Positions 40,601 to 59,733 of a stretch of 64,000 nt of DNA are shown piece by piece; the stretch's first letter is position 1, and each line of letters starts with the position of its first letter. The translations under genes and the position numbers were made by a program. The notes beneath the pieces were generated by a model that saw only the letters and a program-made list of their open reading frames with translations, was not told the origin of the DNA and ran no database searches. The stretch is from Streptomyces profundus (GTDB taxonomy: Bacteria; Actinomycetota; Actinomycetes; Streptomycetales; Streptomycetaceae), in the NCBI RefSeq assembly GCF_020740535.1, contig NZ_CP082362.1, forward strand, positions 6,445,501 through 6,509,500, in the 5' to 3' direction.

Positions 40601-43022
40601 GCTGCTCGTGCCACTGGCGCTGCCCGCCGAAGGACAGGCGCAGATCCAGCTGGTCGTCGGCCCCGCCGCCGAAGACGGCAGCCGCGAACTCGGCGTCTAC
40701 GCACGTCCCGCCGGCGCCCCCGCCGACCAGCCGTGGACCCGTCACGCCGAAGGGGTCCTCGCCCCCGCCGGCGCGCCGGCACCGGCCGAGGACCTGACGG
40801 CCTGGCCACCGGCCGGCGCCCAGCCCGTCGACCTCGCGGACTTCTACCGGGTCGCCGAAGCCGCCGGCTACGGCTACGGCCCCGCGTTCCGGGGCCTGCA
40901 CGCCGTCTGGCGGCGCGGCGACGAGACCTACGCCGAGGCCCGACTGCCCGAGGACCAGCACCCCGACGCCGCCCGCTACGGCCTGCACCCCGCGCTCCTC
41001 GACGCCGCGCTCCAGGCCGCCGGCGTCGGCGCCCCCGCCCAACCCGGCACGATCCGCCAGCCCATGGCCTGGAACGGGATGACGCTGCTCGCCGGCGGCG
41101 CGACCGAACTCCGCGTCCGCCTCACCCCGGTGGGCGACGACGGCCTGGCCATCCTCCTCGCCGACCCGGCCGGGGCGCCCGTCGCCACCGTCGAGACCCT
41201 GGTGCGGCGCACCGTGGCCGCCGACCAACTCGCCCGCACCGTCGCGGCGGCGACCGGCGACGGCGCCGAACTCTTCGCGCGCGCCTGGACGTCGCTGCCC
41301 GAGCCGCTGGACGCCGACGAGCCGCCGGCCGCGCTCCGCTGGGCCGTGCTCGGCCAGGACGGGCTCGGCGCCGGCGCCGCCGTCCAGGACGCCGGCCACG
41401 CCGTCGACGCCTATGCCGACCTGGCCGCGCTGCGCGCCGTCCTGGACGCCGGCGTGCCGGCGCCGGATGTCGTCCTCGCCGTCCGCCCGCCCGCCGCCAA
41501 CACCCCCGGACTGCTGGACGGTTGGCTCGCGGAGAAGCGGCTGGCCGGCTCGCTGCTGACCGTGGTGACCGGCGGCGCCGTGGCCACCACCCCGGGCGAG
41601 CCGCTCACCGACCCCGAAGGGGCCGACGTCCACCACCTCGTCCGCACCGCGCCGGGGCGGGTGCTCCTGGTCGACCTCGACGCCGATATCGCGGCCGACC
41701 AACTGCCGCGCGCGGTGGCGTCCGCCGCCACCGGTGAGACCGAACTCGCCGTCCGTGGCGAGGCGTTGCTGGTGCCCAGGATCACCGCGCTGCCCGAGCC
41801 CGCCCCGGCGGCCGACCGGCTCACCCCCGGCTCCACCGTGCTGGTGGTCGGCAGCGGGCCGCTCGCCGCCGCCGTCGTCCACCGGCTGGCCGCCGACCCC
41901 GCCGGCCCCCGGCTGGTCGTCGCCGGCCCAGCGGCCGAGCGACTCGTCACCCAGGCAGCCGAGTCGGCCGCCGAAGCCACCACGCTGGCCGCCGCCCCCG
42001 GCGACCCGGACGACGGCGACCTCCTCGCCGCGCTCCTCGCGGCCACCCCGGCTGACCGTCCGCTGCGAGCGATCGTCGACACCACCGGAAGCCCGGCGAC
42101 CTTCGACCGGCTGGACCGGCTCACCGCCGAAACCCCCGACGTCGCGGTGGTCTGCTGCGCCGAACTCCCGGACGCCAGGCTGGGCTTCATCGCCCAGCGG
42201 CGGCACGCCCACGGCCTGCCGGCCGTCGTCGTCACCGGCGCCCACTGGCCGGGCACGGCCGCCGCCCAAGGCGACCCCAGGGCGCTCCCATGGCTGGCCG
42301 AGGGCGCCGCCCGCGCCATCCACCACGACCGGGCGATCGCCGTCGCCACCCGTCTCGACCCCGGCGCGCTGCGCCGCGCCGCAGCCGACGGCACCCTGCC
42401 GGCCGAACTGCGCGGCCTGGCCGCCGCGACCGCGCCGCCCACCGGACGCCGCGTCGCCGCCGGCGCCACCGCCGACGCCCAGGCCGGCGCGGTGCTCACC
42501 CAGCGACTCGCCGGGCTCGACGACACCGAACGGGAACGCGCCCTGACGCTGCTGGTGCGCCAGCAGATCGCCGCCGTGCTGGGCCACGCCTCGGCACGCG
42601 AGGTCGAACCCGACCGACTGGTCAAGGAGTTGGGCTTCGACTCCATGATGGCCGTCCAACTCCGCAACCGCCTCGTCGCCGAGACCGGCCTCGACCTGCC
42701 GACCACGCTGGCGTTCGCCCACCCGACGCCCACCGCGCTCGCCCGCTACCTCGCCAGCCGGCTCACCCCGGCCGACACCCCGGGCAGCCGCATCCTCGAC
42801 GAGATCGAACGGCTGGACAGCGCCCTCGCCGACCTCGACACGGCCCACGAGGACCGCGCCCGCGTCGCCAAACGCCTCCAGAGCCTCGCATGGCGCCTCG
42901 GCAACGAGGCCGCCCCCTCGGACCGGACCCCCGAGACCACCGTCCTCACCGACGAGGTCCTCGACTCCGTCTCGGACGACGAGATGTTCGACCTGATCGA
43001 CCGGGAGCTGGGTGAGCCCTGA
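32937..43022 (+). CDS. Modular type I polyketide synthase, two modules (V7-V8), 3361 residues
   Basis: The protein has the order docking-KS-AT-KR-ACP-KS-AT-DH-KR(degenerate)-ACP-docking. Residues 1-36 ([23 protein letters not shown]) are a class 1b docking helix matching the tail of the preceding PKS. The last ~80 residues are class 1a, ending [13 protein letters not shown], and should pair with the next PKS. Module V7 lacks a DH and should leave a D-configured hydroxyl. Module V8 has a complete KS and DH, a non-standard AT and a ruined KR, so its beta-ketone should survive. A weak GAGAAAG ribosome site lies at 32920-32926. The gene starts 27 nt after the previous stop. This protein sets the most oxygenated part of the chain. 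Confidence 0.96.
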   Translation: MAAPIGNEKIVEALRASLAETKQLRKQNRQLLAAHREPIAIVGMACRYPGAVNSPEDLWRLVSTGSDAIGEFPGDRGWDVEGLYDPEPGVPGRTYTREGGFLYEAAEFDGEPFAIAPREALAMDPQQRLLLETTWETFERAGIPADSVGGSRTGVFAGLMYHDYGSRLTRLPDEVGGYIGTGTAGSVLSGRLAYSFGLEGPAVTVDTACSSSLVALHLAAQALRNGECDLALAGGVTVMSTPATFVEFGRQRGLAADGRCKSFASAADGTGWGEGAGMLLVERLSDARRNGHRVLAVLRGSAINQDGASNGLTAPNGPSQQRVIRQALESSLLTAADVDTVEAHGTGTSLGDPIEAQALLATYGQERDGDRPLWLGSIKSNIGHTQAAAGVAGVIKMVMAMRAGVLPPTLHVDAPSEFVDWDSGAVSLLTEAREWTVAEGRPRRAGVSSFGISGTNAHVILEQAPHDAESPATVIPGNVLPAMPWTVSAHTGAALVAQAERLAAVVGELEPADVGWSLVNGRAGLSARGVVWGRDAGELIAGLGSLAPESVVDGRLALLFTGQGAQRAGMGAELAAVFPVFAEALGEVCAGFDGLLPRPLGEVLNDETSGDLDRTVFTQAGLFAVEVALWRLVESFGVRPDFVAGHSIGEISAAYVAGVFDLADACRLVAARGSLMQALPSGGAMLSVQASEETVRGLTDLDIAAVNGPQSVVVAGDEAAIEALRATFAEEDVKTRKLTVSHAFHSRLMEPMLAEFERAAGALTYRAPALPVISNVTGQEAGVEIATAEYWVAHVRATVRFADGVSALRSAGVTTFLELGPDATLTAMGAECLPEDDTTTAFVATTRRERDEVATFTAALSRVWTRGVSVDWRAAFAGRSVRRVELPTYAFQRERYWLQDAPVADEAAVVDPEEARFWDAVEQQNLAVLAEALQVDGGDSLRDVLPRLSSWRRERRERGLAGDHRYRVEWKPVEPPAPALRGGTWLLVAPSAATDAELVESCRAALTAHGAVVEPLTVDAAGAHRMELADHLAELLLELPAGAAPEEDAPPFAGVLSLLGLAEGPALADDELPYGLAATVTLTQALADAGVVAPLWCVTRGAVAGAAGDPAPDAAQAMLWGLGRVVGLEAPERWGGLVDLPEKLDERGARLLAGLLSGGGEDQAVVRRSGALARRLAHAPVPPESAGAAWPPAGTVLVTGGTGGIGAELARWLAENGAEHLLLLSRRGAEAPGASALADELRAAGAEVTLAACDAADRERLAQVLADIPGHRPLTSVVHAAGVLDDGLLDTLTPEPMRRVLRPKVTAALNLHELTASRELSSFVLFSSFAGTFGSPGQAAYAAGNAFLDALAERRREAGLPAVSVAWGPWAGAGMATGTEAVERGMRRSGLTPLVPALALTALRQAVRGGDRAVSVFDVDWEQFAGVFAALRPSPLIGDLPQVRRLAERAGGGQQAEQGGELVDRLLGLAVPEREKTLVELVRGQVATVLGHRDGRAVARDKPFKELGFDSLAAVELRNRLIAATGLALPATLVFDHPTSLAVARFLRAELLPNEGAAGPAGAVGRVARGGDPADDPIVIIGMSCRYPGGVESPEDLWRLVADGRDAITRYPDDRGWNIDDYYDPDPDRPHTTYTREGGFLTGAGDFDAAFFGISPREALAMDPQQRLLLEASWDAVERAGIDPTTLHGSQTAVYTGIVALTNSLSSSATQVPEELQGVVGTGTAASVASGRVSYTLGLEGPAVTVDTACSASLVALHLAAQSLSRGESDLALAGGVTVLSTPGIFVEFSRQRGLAADGRCKAFAAGADGFGPAEGVGMLLLERLSDARRNGHRVLAVVKGSAVNQDGASNGLTAPNGPSQQRVIRAALANSGLTTADVDAVEAHGTGTSLGDPIEAQALLATYGQGRPADRPLWLGSVKSNIGHAQAAAGVAGVIKMVMAMQAQELPRTLHVEEPSPLIDWTAGPVALLAAARPWKAGAGPRRAAVSSFGISGTNAHIILEEPAAEPAAEPAVTREGPAPFEPAVLPWALSGRAAGALRAQGERLARHVADLDADPADVADALLTRRARFDHRALVWGRDRAALTAGAAALSLDPSQETAGAEAELAGNLVVGQADLAGGVAFVFPGQGSQWVGMGRDLLASSPVFAARLAECEAALAPFVDWSVTEVLTGAAEPDWPEDVEVLQPLLWAVMVSLAAVWEALGVVPTAVIGHSQGELAAAAVAGALSLPDAARVVVARSALVAPTRDSGTLLTVAAGRDQVDAWLTRWPDRLSVAAVNGPTGIVVSGEFAALDELAALLAAEDVWCRRVPGTHPAHSPRMDALREELLAATAAVQPRASRVPLVSTVTGEVQDGEAMDAAYWYANLRETVEFERAVRTALDLGCAALVEVSPHPVLNVPMLEIIEAAGAQATAVGTLRRAEDGPERLVANAGELWVRGVDVDLGALLGEHRAGHVELPPYPFQRRRYWLNAAGSAAADPAGLGLGDTGHPLLGATVPLAAGDGLLLTGRLTVRDQPWLAQHTVAGLALLPGSVFTEFAIRAGDEVGCGQLRELLLLVPLALPAEGQAQIQLVVGPAAEDGSRELGVYARPAGAPADQPWTRHAEGVLAPAGAPAPAEDLTAWPPAGAQPVDLADFYRVAEAAGYGYGPAFRGLHAVWRRGDETYAEARLPEDQHPDAARYGLHPALLDAALQAAGVGAPAQPGTIRQPMAWNGMTLLAGGATELRVRLTPVGDDGLAILLADPAGAPVATVETLVRRTVAADQLARTVAAATGDGAELFARAWTSLPEPLDADEPPAALRWAVLGQDGLGAGAAVQDAGHAVDAYADLAALRAVLDAGVPAPDVVLAVRPPAANTPGLLDGWLAEKRLAGSLLTVVTGGAVATTPGEPLTDPEGADVHHLVRTAPGRVLLVDLDADIAADQLPRAVASAATGETELAVRGEALLVPRITALPEPAPAADRLTPGSTVLVVGSGPLAAAVVHRLAADPAGPRLVVAGPAAERLVTQAAESAAEATTLAAAPGDPDDGDLLAALLAATPADRPLRAIVDTTGSPATFDRLDRLTAETPDVAVVCCAELPDARLGFIAQRRHAHGLPAVVVTGAHWPGTAAAQGDPRALPWLAEGAARAIHHDRAIAVATRLDPGALRRAAADGTLPAELRGLAAATAPPTGRRVAAGATADAQAGAVLTQRLAGLDDTERERALTLLVRQQIAAVLGHASAREVEPDRLVKELGFDSMMAVQLRNRLVAETGLDLPTTLAFAHPTPTALARYLASRLTPADTPGSRILDEIERLDSALADLDTAHEDRARVAKRLQSLAWRLGNEAAPSDRTPETTVLTDEVLDSVSDDEMFDLIDRELGEP
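37665..43022 (+). other. PKS module V8: KS-AT(HPAH)-DH-degenerate KR-ACP (keto)
   Basis: Approximate residues: KS 1577-2005 (ACSAS), AT 2122-2425, DH 2487-2760, KR remnant 2780-3175, ACP 3199-3275 (LGFDSMMAV), docking 3282-3361. The AT has GHSQGE and keeps its catalytic His, but the specificity motif is HPAH (2314-2317). The DH keeps H-x3-G-x4-P, preceded by Gln instead of the usual Asp. The KR nucleotide loop reads [10 protein letters not shown] near 2968 in place of TGGTG, and the Ser and Tyr catalytic core is absent. The beta-keto group is expected to remain. Confidence 0.9.
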
Positions 43023-43030
43023 CGGGCGTG

Positions 43031-43054
43031 TCGGGCGCCACCACCGGCGCCCGA
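43031..43054. promoter_or_regulatory. Intergenic stem-loop between two PKS genes
   Basis: A perfect 9-bp inverted repeat (TCGGGCGCC, loop ACCACC, GGCGCCCGA) lies 8 nt after the stop of the two-module PKS and about 50 nt before the next start. No T-tract follows, as is common in high-GC actinomycetes. It could be an attenuator, an RNA-stability element or simply structural. Confidence 0.5.
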
Positions 43055-43093
43055 CCTTCCCTCCTGACCCCAGACGTTCCGCCCCGTTCCGTA

Positions 43094-43097
43094 GGAG
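43094..43097 (+). promoter_or_regulatory. Ribosome binding site that fixes the start of the V9 PKS
   Basis: GGAG lies 8 nt upstream of the ATG at 43106. The in-frame GTG at 43028 has no such site and would run the coding sequence through the stem-loop at 43031-43054. ATG 43106 also begins the conserved docking helix directly ([18 protein letters not shown]). Confidence 0.75.
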
Positions 43098-43105
43098 TGC
43101 CGACC

Positions 43106-46100
43106 ATGGCGACCACCGAAGAGAAGCTTCGTGAATACCTGAAGCGGGTCACTGCCGACTTCAGCCAACTGCGCCGCCACACGCAGGAGTTGGAAGCGCG
43201 CCAACATGAGCCGATCGCCGTCGTCGGCATGGCGTGCCGCTTCCCTGGCGGCGCGGAATCCCCCGAGGGGCTGTGGCGTCTGGTCGCCGAGGGCATCGAC
43301 GCCATCAGCCCGTTCCCCACCGACCGGGCCTGGCCCGAGGACCTCTACGACCCCGAGGCGAACGGGCCGGGGAAGAGCTATGTCGTCGAGGGCGGCTTCC
43401 TCCACGACGCCGGCCACTTCGACCCCGAGGCGTTCGGCATCTCCCCGAACGAGGCCCTCGCCATGGACCCGCAGCAGCGGCTGCTCCTGGAGGCGTCCTG
43501 GGAGGCGTTCGAACGGGCCGGCATCGCGCCGACCGCGGTGCACGGCAGCCGCACCGGGGTCTTCGCCGGCGCCGTGTCCTCCGACTACGCCACCGGCCGC
43601 GCCGTCCCGCCCGGCGTGGACGGATTCGTGGCCACCGGCACCATGGCCAGTGTGATCTCCGGCCGCGTCGCCTTCGCGCTCGGCCTCCAGGGACCCGCCG
43701 TCACCATCGACACCGCCTGCTCCTCCTCACTGGTGGCACTGCACCTCGCGGTGCAGTCCCTGCGCCAGGGCGACTGCGATCTCGCGCTCGCCGGCGGCGT
43801 CAACGTGATGCCAACGCCCACCCCGTTCACGGCCTTCAGCCAGCAGCGCGGGCTCGCCCGCGACGGCCGCTGCAAGACGTTCTCCGCCGCGGCGGACGGC
43901 ACCATCTGGTCCGAGGGCGTCGGCATGCTCCTCGTCGAACGCCTCTCCGACGCCCAGCGCAACGGGCACCGCGTCCTGGCCCTCGTCCGGGGCTCCGCCA
44001 CCAACCAGGACGGCGCAAGCAACGGCCTGAGTGCCCCCAACGAGCTGGCCCAACGCCAGGTCATCCACGACGCGTTGGCCAACGCGGGGCTCTCGGCCGC
44101 CGAGGTGGACGTCGTCGAGGCCCATGGCACGGGTACCACCCTGGGCGACCCGATCGAGGCGCAGGCGCTGCTGGCCACCTACGGTCAGGACCGCCCCGAC
44201 GGCCGGCCGCTGTGGCTGGGCTCCATCAAGTCCAACCTGGGCCACGGGGGCGCCGCTGCCGGCGTCGCCGGAGTGATCAAGATGGTCCTCGCCATGCGTG
44301 CCGGGACCATGCCCCGCAGCCTGCACATCGACGAGCCGACGCCCCATGTCGACTGGTCGAGCGGCGCGGTGGAGCTGCTCACCGAGGCCAGGGAGTGGAC
44401 GGAGAACGGTCACCCCCGCCGCGCCGGCGTCTCCTCGTTCGGCGTCAGCGGCACCAACGCGCACATCATCGTCGAGCAGGCCCCGGCCGAGGACGCGCCA
44501 GGCCCGGTGGTCGTCGCCGCGGACCGCGAGCCGGTGTGGCGGTCATCCGTGCTGCCCTGGCTGATCTCGGCCCGTGGCCCGGAGGCGCTGGCCGCCCAGG
44601 CCGAACGACTCGCGGACGCCATGGATGGCGCCGACGCCGAAGTGGCCGATGTGGGCTGGGCGTTGCTCTCCTCGCGTGCCGTGCTGGAACACCGCGCGGT
44701 GGCGTGGGGCGACACGGCCGACACGCTGGTCGACGGCCTGCGAACCCCGACCGTCGCGGGTTCGGTCGGCTCCGACGCGGCGGCCGGCACGGTGTTCGTC
44801 TTCCCGGGTCAGGGTGGGCAGTGGGTGGGGATGGGGCGTGGGTTGCTTGTGTCGTCGCCGGTGTTCGCGGCGCGGTTGGGGGAGTGTGAGGCGGCGTTGG
44901 GGCCGTTTGTGGAGTGGTCGTTGGTGGGGGTGTTGGAGGGTGAGGATGAGGGGTGGTTGGAGCGGGTTGATGTGGTGCAGCCGGTGTTGTGGGCGGTGAT
45001 GGTGTCGCTGGCGGCTGTGTGGGAGTCGGTGGGGGTGTCTCCGTCGGCTGTGGTGGGTCATTCGCAGGGTGAGATAGCGGCTGCTGTGGTGGCGGGTGGG
45101 TTGTCTCTTGGGGATGGTGCGCGGGTGGTGGCGTTGCGGTCGGCGGCGATCCGTGAGCTGGCCGGTAGTGGTGGGATGGTGTCGGTGGCGGCTGGTCCGG
45201 AGCGGGTCGTGGAACTCCTCGGTTCTGTTGAGGGTGTGTCGGTCGCTGCGTTCAATGGGCCTTCGGCGACGGTGGTGGCGGGTGAGGTGGCTGGTCTTGA
45301 GGCGTTGATGGGTGTGGCTGAGGCGGCTGGGGTGCGGGCGCGTCGGGTTCCGGTGGACTATGCGTCGCATTCGGAGCATGTGGCGGCGATCGAGGAGCGG
45401 ATTCTGACCGATCTCGCCCCGATCAGCCCACGGACCGGACGTGTTCCGTTGATCTCGGCCGTGACCGGGGAGCCGTTGGACACGGCGGAGATGGACGCCG
45501 CGTACTGGTATCGCAACCTGCGTCAGCCGGTGCGCTTCGCGGACGCGCTGAACCACGCGGTCGAGCAGGGTTTCCGCCGCGTCGTCGAGGTCTCCCCGCA
45601 TCCGGTTCTCACGGTGCCGGTGCAGGAGGTTGTGGAGGCGGCCGGCGCGTCGGGCGTGGTCGTCGGTACTCTGCGCCGCAATGAGGATGAGGCGGCTCGA
45701 GTCATCGCCTCGGCGGCCGAGTTGTGGGTCAACGGCACCTCCGTCGACTGGTCCGCGTTCTACGCCGGCCGCGCCGTCCAGCGGGTCGACCTGCCGACCT
45801 ACGCCTTCCAACGCCAGCGGTACTGGCTGGAGCCCCAACTGCTCGCCGGAGACGCCGGGGGCCTCGGCCTCGGCGCCGCCGAACACCCGCTGCTGGGCGC
45901 CGCCGTCGCCCTCGCGTCCGACGGTGGGGTGCTGCTGACGGGCCGGCTGTCGCTGCGCGGCCACCCCTGGCTGGCGGACCACGCGGTGCGTGGCACCGTG
46001 CTGCTGCCCGGGACGGGTTTCGTCGAGCTGGCGCTGCGCGCCGGCGACGAGGTGGGCTGCGGTCAGCTGCGTGAACTGACCTTGCAGGCGCCGCTGTTGC

Positions 46101-49100
46101 TCCCCGAGCGAGGCGGCGTTCAGCTCCAGGTCGTCGTGGGTCCCCCCGACGACACGGGGAGCCGTTCGGTGCGGGTGTACTCCCGCGGCGAGGACGCCGA
46201 TCCCGAGCTGCCCTGGACCAGCCACGGCGAGGGCGTGCTGACGCCCGAGGCGCCCGCTCTGCCGGACGACGCCGAACTGTTGGTGTGGCCGCCACAGGGC
46301 GCCGAACCCGTTGATGTGACGGGGTTCTACCCGGCCGCCGCCGAGATCGGCTACGAGTACGGCCCCGTGTTCCAGGGGCTGCGCGCGGTCTGGCGGCGCG
46401 GCGACGAGGTCTTCGCCGAGGTCGCGCTGCCGGAGGACGAGCACACTTCGGCCGCCGCGTTCGGCATCCACCCCGCGCTGCTGGACGCCGCCCTGCACGC
46501 CAACAGCCTCGGCGCCTTCGGCACCACCGACGACGGCCTGGCACTGCCGTTCGCCTGGACGGGCGTCTCCCTGCACGCCACCGGGGCGCACGCCCTGCGG
46601 GTGCGGATCAGCCGCGCCGGCGCCAACGGGCTGGCCGTTCTCGTCGCCGATCTGACGGGTCAACCCGTCGCCCACGCCCAGTCGTTGGTGCTGCGCCCGG
46701 TGACGGCGGGGCAGCTCGCCGCCGCCTCAGGACCGGTGCGGGACGGGCTCTTCCGCGTCGCCTGGACGCCCGCCGAGCCGGACGCCGCCGCCTCGGAGCC
46801 CGACGTCGCGCCGCTCGCCGACTGGGCCGTGCTGGGCGAGGACCGGCTCGGCCTCGGTCTGGCCGCCTTCGACCCCGCGGCCGACCACGCCGGCGCCGCG
46901 CCGCCCCCCGTGATCGTGTTCGCCCCCGCCATCCCGGCTGCCCTGGCGGACGAGCCGGCCCGCGCCGCGACGCGTTCCGTCCTCGACGCCCTGCACACCG
47001 TCCGGGAGTGGCTGGCCGACGAGTGGTCCGCCACCTCCCAGCTGGTCGTGGCGACCCGGGGCGCGATCGCGACCGACGAGAACCACGCCGACGCGGACCT
47101 GGCGCTGTCGGCGGTGTGGGGCCTGATCAGATCCGCCCAGTCGGAAAACCCGGGCCGGCTGCTGCTGGTGGACCTCGACCCCACCGCCGCCGATGGCCCG
47201 GCCGAGGAGCTCGTGCGGGCCGTCGAGGTGGCGCTGCGGAACGCCGAGACGCAGACCGCCGTGCGCGGCGGCGCCGTGCTGGTGCCCCGGATGAACCGCG
47301 TCGGCGAGGGCGGCGGCCTGGTGCCGCCGGCGGAGAGCGCCTGGCGGCTTGACGCGCTGGGCGGCGGAACCCTGGAGTCCCTGGCGCTGGTGCCGGCCCC
47401 CGAGGCCGAGGCGCCGCTGCCGCCGGGACAGGTACGGGTCGCCGTGCGCGCGGCCGGGCTGAACTTCCTGGATGTGCTGCTCGGCCTCGGCATGGCGCCC
47501 GCCGACCGCGAGATGGGCATCGAGGCCGCCGGCGTGGTCGTCGAGATCGGTGCGGGAGTCACCCAACTCGCCGTCGGAGACCGGGTGATGGGCCTGATCC
47601 CCAAGGGCTTCGGCTCCCTCGCGGTGACCGACGCCCGGGTCCTGGCCCCCGTCCCCGAGAGCTGGACGTTCGAACGGGCCGCCTCCGTGCCGGTCGCCTT
47701 CCTCACCGCCTACTACGGCCTCGTCGACCTGGCCGACGTGCGGCCCGGCGAGTCCGTGCTGGTGCACGCCGCCGCCGGTGGTGTGGGCATAGCCGCCGTG
47801 CAGCTCGCCCAGCACCTGGGCGCCAGGGTGTTCGCAACGGCCAGCGAGGCCAAGCAACGGGCCGTCGCCGAGCTGGGCGTGGCGGGGGAGCGGATCGCCT
47901 CCTCCCGCGATCTGGACTTCAGGGACGCCTTCCTGGCCGCCACGGACGGCGCCGGGATGGACGTCGTACTGGACTCCCTCGCCCGGGAGTTCGTCGACGC
48001 GACGCTCGAACTCCTGCCGCGCGGCGGCCGGTTCCTGGAGATGGGCAAGACCGATATCCGCGACCCCGAACAGGTGGCGGGGCGGCACCCCGGGGTCCGC
48101 TACCGCGCCTTCGACATGGGCGAGGCGGGCCCGGACCGCATTGGCGAGATCCTCGCCGAGATCGTGCGGCTCTTCGAGGCGGGCGTGCTCCGCCCGCTGC
48201 CGCTCACCAGCTGGGATGTGCGGCGCGCCCCCGACGCGTTCCGCTTCATGAGCCAGGCCAGGCACACGGGCAAGATCGTGCTCACCGTGCCCGCCGGCCT
48301 TGACCCGAACGGCACGGTGCTGGTCACCGGCGGCACCGGCACGCTGGGCGCGCTGCTGGCCCGCCATCTGGTCGCCGAGCGCGGCGTCACCTCGCTGCTG
48401 CTGACCAGCCGCACCGGTCCCGACGCCCCCGGCGCCACCGAACTCGCCGCCGAACTCAGGGCGTTGGGGGCAAGGGTGGAGATCGCCGCCTGTGACGCGG
48501 CGGAGCGCGAGCAACTCGCCAAGGTCCTCGACACCATCCCCGCCGACCGCCCGCTGACCGGCGTCGTGCACGCCGCCGGCGTGCTGGACGACGGGGTCCT
48601 CGCCTCGCTCACCGAGGAGCAGCTCCAACGGGTGCTGCGGCCGAAGATCGACGCCGCCGTCAACCTGCACGAGCTGACCCGCGACGCCGACCTCGCCGTG
48701 TTCGCCCTCTACTCGTCCGTGGCCGGCCTCTTCGGCGCCCCCGGCCAGGGCAACTACGCGGCGGCCAACGCGTTCCTCGACGCCCTGGCCCAGCACCGGC
48801 ACGCGCTGGGGCTGCCCGCCACCTCGCTGGTGTGGGGCTTCTGGGCCGACGCCAGCGGGATGACGGGACACCTCGGCGGTCGCGACCGGGCCAGGATCTC
48901 CAGCAACGGACTGGTGCCGCTGACCCCGGACGAGGGCCATGCGCTCTTCGACGCCGCCGTTCGCACCCACGAGCCGCTGCTCGTCACCGCGCGCCTTGAC
49001 CTCGGCTCGGGCACCGCGCCCGCGGATCAGGCGCTGCTGCCGCCGCTGATGCGGGCCCTGGTCCGCACGGGCCCGACCCGCCGCACCGCCCGGTCGACGG

Positions 49101-49639
49101 CCGCCACCGGCGGCGGCACGGCCCTGGCGGCCCGCCTCGCCGCCCTCGGCGACACCGAGCGTGACAAGGCCGTACTCGATCTGATCCGGGGCAACGTCGC
49201 CACCGTGTTGGGGCACGCCAACGCGCAAGCGGTCGGCGCGGAACGGCCGTTCAAGGAGATGGGCTTCGACTCGCTCACCGCCGTCGAACTGCGCAACCGG
49301 CTCAACACCGCGACCGGCCTCAGCCTCCCCGCCACGCTGATCTTCGACCATCCGTCGCCGCTGGCGCTCGCCCGGCTGATCCGCTCCGAACTCGTGGTGA
49401 CCGACGCCGACACCACGCCGCCCCTCGTCGCCCAACTGGACCGGCTCGACGCGACGCTCGACGCCGCCAGCCCCGACGACATCGCGCGCGACCGGATCGT
49501 CGACCGCCTGCGCGCCACACTCGCCAGGCTCAAGGACACCTCGTCCGCGCCGCCCCCAGCCGACGACGATGACGATCTGGCGGCGGCCACCGACGACGAA
49601 CTCTTCGACCTCCTCGAAGACGAACTCGGCACTCCTTGA
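43106..49639 (+). CDS. Modular type I polyketide synthase, single module V9 (KS-AT-DH-ER-KR-ACP)
   Basis: The 2177-residue protein begins with a class 1a docking coiled coil ([15 protein letters not shown]). Domains at approximate residues: KS 34-460, AT 562-865, DH 924-1200, KR structural half 1210-1405, ER 1409-1735, KR catalytic half 1736-1990, ACP 2016-2095, docking tail 2099-2177 ending [13 protein letters not shown]. The AT has GHSQGE and YASH (752-755), the methylmalonyl-CoA signature. The DH has [11 protein letters not shown]. The KR has VLDDG and NYAAAN. The ER reads NFLDV rather than NFRDV, and Ala1464 replaces the Tyr found in the other ERs at GMYP. It should add a methyl-branched, fully reduced unit. 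The start is the ATG with a good ribosome site, not the upstream GTG. Confidence 0.95.
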   Translation: MATTEEKLREYLKRVTADFSQLRRHTQELEARQHEPIAVVGMACRFPGGAESPEGLWRLVAEGIDAISPFPTDRAWPEDLYDPEANGPGKSYVVEGGFLHDAGHFDPEAFGISPNEALAMDPQQRLLLEASWEAFERAGIAPTAVHGSRTGVFAGAVSSDYATGRAVPPGVDGFVATGTMASVISGRVAFALGLQGPAVTIDTACSSSLVALHLAVQSLRQGDCDLALAGGVNVMPTPTPFTAFSQQRGLARDGRCKTFSAAADGTIWSEGVGMLLVERLSDAQRNGHRVLALVRGSATNQDGASNGLSAPNELAQRQVIHDALANAGLSAAEVDVVEAHGTGTTLGDPIEAQALLATYGQDRPDGRPLWLGSIKSNLGHGGAAAGVAGVIKMVLAMRAGTMPRSLHIDEPTPHVDWSSGAVELLTEAREWTENGHPRRAGVSSFGVSGTNAHIIVEQAPAEDAPGPVVVAADREPVWRSSVLPWLISARGPEALAAQAERLADAMDGADAEVADVGWALLSSRAVLEHRAVAWGDTADTLVDGLRTPTVAGSVGSDAAAGTVFVFPGQGGQWVGMGRGLLVSSPVFAARLGECEAALGPFVEWSLVGVLEGEDEGWLERVDVVQPVLWAVMVSLAAVWESVGVSPSAVVGHSQGEIAAAVVAGGLSLGDGARVVALRSAAIRELAGSGGMVSVAAGPERVVELLGSVEGVSVAAFNGPSATVVAGEVAGLEALMGVAEAAGVRARRVPVDYASHSEHVAAIEERILTDLAPISPRTGRVPLISAVTGEPLDTAEMDAAYWYRNLRQPVRFADALNHAVEQGFRRVVEVSPHPVLTVPVQEVVEAAGASGVVVGTLRRNEDEAARVIASAAELWVNGTSVDWSAFYAGRAVQRVDLPTYAFQRQRYWLEPQLLAGDAGGLGLGAAEHPLLGAAVALASDGGVLLTGRLSLRGHPWLADHAVRGTVLLPGTGFVELALRAGDEVGCGQLRELTLQAPLLLPERGGVQLQVVVGPPDDTGSRSVRVYSRGEDADPELPWTSHGEGVLTPEAPALPDDAELLVWPPQGAEPVDVTGFYPAAAEIGYEYGPVFQGLRAVWRRGDEVFAEVALPEDEHTSAAAFGIHPALLDAALHANSLGAFGTTDDGLALPFAWTGVSLHATGAHALRVRISRAGANGLAVLVADLTGQPVAHAQSLVLRPVTAGQLAAASGPVRDGLFRVAWTPAEPDAAASEPDVAPLADWAVLGEDRLGLGLAAFDPAADHAGAAPPPVIVFAPAIPAALADEPARAATRSVLDALHTVREWLADEWSATSQLVVATRGAIATDENHADADLALSAVWGLIRSAQSENPGRLLLVDLDPTAADGPAEELVRAVEVALRNAETQTAVRGGAVLVPRMNRVGEGGGLVPPAESAWRLDALGGGTLESLALVPAPEAEAPLPPGQVRVAVRAAGLNFLDVLLGLGMAPADREMGIEAAGVVVEIGAGVTQLAVGDRVMGLIPKGFGSLAVTDARVLAPVPESWTFERAASVPVAFLTAYYGLVDLADVRPGESVLVHAAAGGVGIAAVQLAQHLGARVFATASEAKQRAVAELGVAGERIASSRDLDFRDAFLAATDGAGMDVVLDSLAREFVDATLELLPRGGRFLEMGKTDIRDPEQVAGRHPGVRYRAFDMGEAGPDRIGEILAEIVRLFEAGVLRPLPLTSWDVRRAPDAFRFMSQARHTGKIVLTVPAGLDPNGTVLVTGGTGTLGALLARHLVAERGVTSLLLTSRTGPDAPGATELAAELRALGARVEIAACDAAEREQLAKVLDTIPADRPLTGVVHAAGVLDDGVLASLTEEQLQRVLRPKIDAAVNLHELTRDADLAVFALYSSVAGLFGAPGQGNYAAANAFLDALAQHRHALGLPATSLVWGFWADASGMTGHLGGRDRARISSNGLVPLTPDEGHALFDAAVRTHEPLLVTARLDLGSGTAPADQALLPPLMRALVRTGPTRRTARSTAATGGGTALAARLAALGDTERDKAVLDLIRGNVATVLGHANAQAVGAERPFKEMGFDSLTAVELRNRLNTATGLSLPATLIFDHPSPLALARLIRSELVVTDADTTPPLVAQLDRLDATLDAASPDDIARDRIVDRLRATLARLKDTSSAPPPADDDDDLAAATDDELFDLLEDELGTP
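44800..45432 (+). repeat. Methylmalonyl AT repeat, copy 1 (module V9)
   Basis: This AT block closely matches 51411-52043 in V10 at an offset of 6611 bp, with long identical runs and a more diverged patch around 45195-45245. It uses many T-ending and TTG codons, unlike the flanking sequence. Confidence 0.75.
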
Positions 49640-49678
49640 TCCCCCCACGACGATCCCCCTCTCACGACACGGCCTGAA

Positions 49679-49689
49679 TAGGTGACCTA
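49679..49689. promoter_or_regulatory. Small palindrome overlapping the ribosome site of the terminal PKS
   Basis: TAGGT-G-ACCTA forms a 5-bp inverted repeat. It contains the likely Shine-Dalgarno AGGTGA (49680-49685), 7 nt before the ATG at 49693. The short stem may be coincidental, but it does confirm the start choice. Confidence 0.35.
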
Positions 49690-49692
49690 GGG

Positions 49693-56940
<7,248 letters not shown>

Positions 56941-56951
56941 GCCGCGCGGGC

Positions 56952-56980
56952 GGGCCCGGCCGTGGCTCTGGCCGTGGCCC
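56952..56980. terminator. Possible hairpin after the terminal PKS
   Basis: GGGCC-CGGCC can pair with GGCCG-T-GGCCC as a 10-bp stem with one bulged T and an 8-nt loop, starting 12 nt after the TE stop codon. There is no T-tract. It may give partial termination before the dehydrogenase gene. Confidence 0.4.
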
Positions 56981-57028
56981 GAGCACTCGACAGCAGCACA
57001 GCGACGAAGCAGCAGAGAGGGGCACACC

Positions 57029-57940
57029 GTGCTCGACCTAGCCGGGCGCACCGCGTTCATCACCGGCGCCGCCCAGGGGATCGGCCTGGGCATCGCCCGT
57101 GCCTTCGCCAGGGAAGGCGTCAGACTCGCGATCACCGACATCGACCAGGAGGCGCTCGACAAGGCCGAGGCCGAACTGTCCGCGCACACCTCCGTGGCCG
57201 CGTTCGTCCTCGACGTGCGGGACCGCCCCGCGTTCGCCCGGATCGCCGACGAGGCCGAGGAACGCCTGGGCCCCGTCACGCTGTTGGTCAACAACGCGGG
57301 CATCGGCGGGCCGCTCTCGCTGGCGGAGATGTCCTACGAGCTGTGGGACCTCTATGTCGGGATCAACATCGGCGGCGTCGTCAACGGGGTGCAGACCTTC
57401 CTCCCCAGGCTGATGGCGCGCGGCGAGCCGGCCCATCTGGTCAACACCGCGTCGGGCGTGGGGCTCGCCCCCGCCGGCGGCTCCACCATCTACGAGGCGT
57501 CCAAGGCTGGCGTCGTCGGCCTCTCCGAGGCCCTCGGCAAACAACTCGCGCTGGAGGGCCACCCCATCGGGGTCACCGTGCTCTGCCCGGGAGCGGTGGC
57601 GACCAACCTCGCCGCCACCTCCCGCACCGCCCGCGACCTCGCCGCTCCCCGCTCCGACGCGACCACCGAGGACCGGGAGCGCGACGACCGGCGGGAGCGG
57701 GACGAGACCAGCTTCCTGCGCAACCTCGGCGCCGACCCGGACGACGTGGGCCCCCTCGTGGTCGAGGCGGTGAGGTCCGGCGCCACGTTCGCCATCACCG
57801 ACCGCTCCACGGCCGGCCAACTCGCGCAACGTGCCAAGGCGTTGTTCAGCGCGCTGCCGCCTGCCACCGAACGCGACCACCGGCTCGACGTGTTCATGGC
57901 CACCCAGCGCCGCCGGATGGCCCAGGAGTCCGAGAGCTGA
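57029..57940 (+). CDS. Short-chain dehydrogenase/reductase (SDR family)
   Basis: The 303-residue protein is a classical SDR. TGAAQGIG (residues 12-19) is the dinucleotide loop and NNAG is at 88-91. The catalytic set is Asn113, Ser142, Tyr155 and Lys159 (YEASK). Asp37 and Asp39 at the end of the second strand favour NAD(H) over NADP(H). The C-terminal ~80 residues are charged and longer than in minimal SDRs. The GTG start is supported by AGAGAGG at 57014-57020. The gene lies 88 nt after the PKS on the same strand, so it may be co-transcribed and oxidise or reduce a polyketide alcohol or ketone. The substrate cannot be read from sequence. A housekeeping SDR at the cluster edge is an alternative. 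Confidence 0.9.
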   Translation: MLDLAGRTAFITGAAQGIGLGIARAFAREGVRLAITDIDQEALDKAEAELSAHTSVAAFVLDVRDRPAFARIADEAEERLGPVTLLVNNAGIGGPLSLAEMSYELWDLYVGINIGGVVNGVQTFLPRLMARGEPAHLVNTASGVGLAPAGGSTIYEASKAGVVGLSEALGKQLALEGHPIGVTVLCPGAVATNLAATSRTARDLAAPRSDATTEDRERDDRRERDETSFLRNLGADPDDVGPLVVEAVRSGATFAITDRSTAGQLAQRAKALFSALPPATERDHRLDVFMATQRRRMAQESES

Positions 57941-57947
57941 CCCCGTC

Positions 57948-57977
57948 GGCGACACCGGCCGGCCGGCCGGTGTCGCC
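57948..57977. terminator. Perfect 30-bp palindrome, probable intrinsic terminator
   Basis: A 13-bp arm GGCGACACCGGCC (57948-57960) and its exact complement at 57965-57977 flank GGCC, making the whole 30 bp self-complementary. It starts 8 nt after the dehydrogenase stop codon and ends 40 nt before the ligase start. U-tract-less GC-rich hairpins are typical actinomycete terminators, so the PKS transcript may end here. Confidence 0.7.
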
Positions 57978-58017
57978 CGGGTAGCCATCGGCGGGTCGGT
58001 TCGGGCAACGTTCCCCC

Positions 58018-59691
<1,674 letters not shown>

Positions 59692-59702
59692 GCCGCACGG
59701 CA

Positions 59703-59733
59703 CCCCGCCGGTGGTCAGTCGGCGGTGGCGGGG
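59703..59733. terminator. Possible bidirectional terminator between convergent genes
   Basis: CCCCGCC (59703-59709) pairs with GGCGGGG (59727-59733) across a 17-nt interval that spans the stop codon of the minus-strand gene. It lies between the converging ligase and membrane-protein genes, where a shared terminator is expected. The stem is short, so support is modest. Confidence 0.35.

Noticed and set aside
38223..42848. Minus-strand open frame of 1541 residues antisense to module V8
   Set aside because: It is a shadow of the PKS frame. Stop codons are rare on the opposite strand of GC3-rich genes, and the translation contains no recognisable motif.
43028..43105. GTG start for the V9 PKS, 26 codons upstream
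   Set aside because: There is no ribosome site, it would include a stem-loop, and the docking helix starts properly at ATG 43106.
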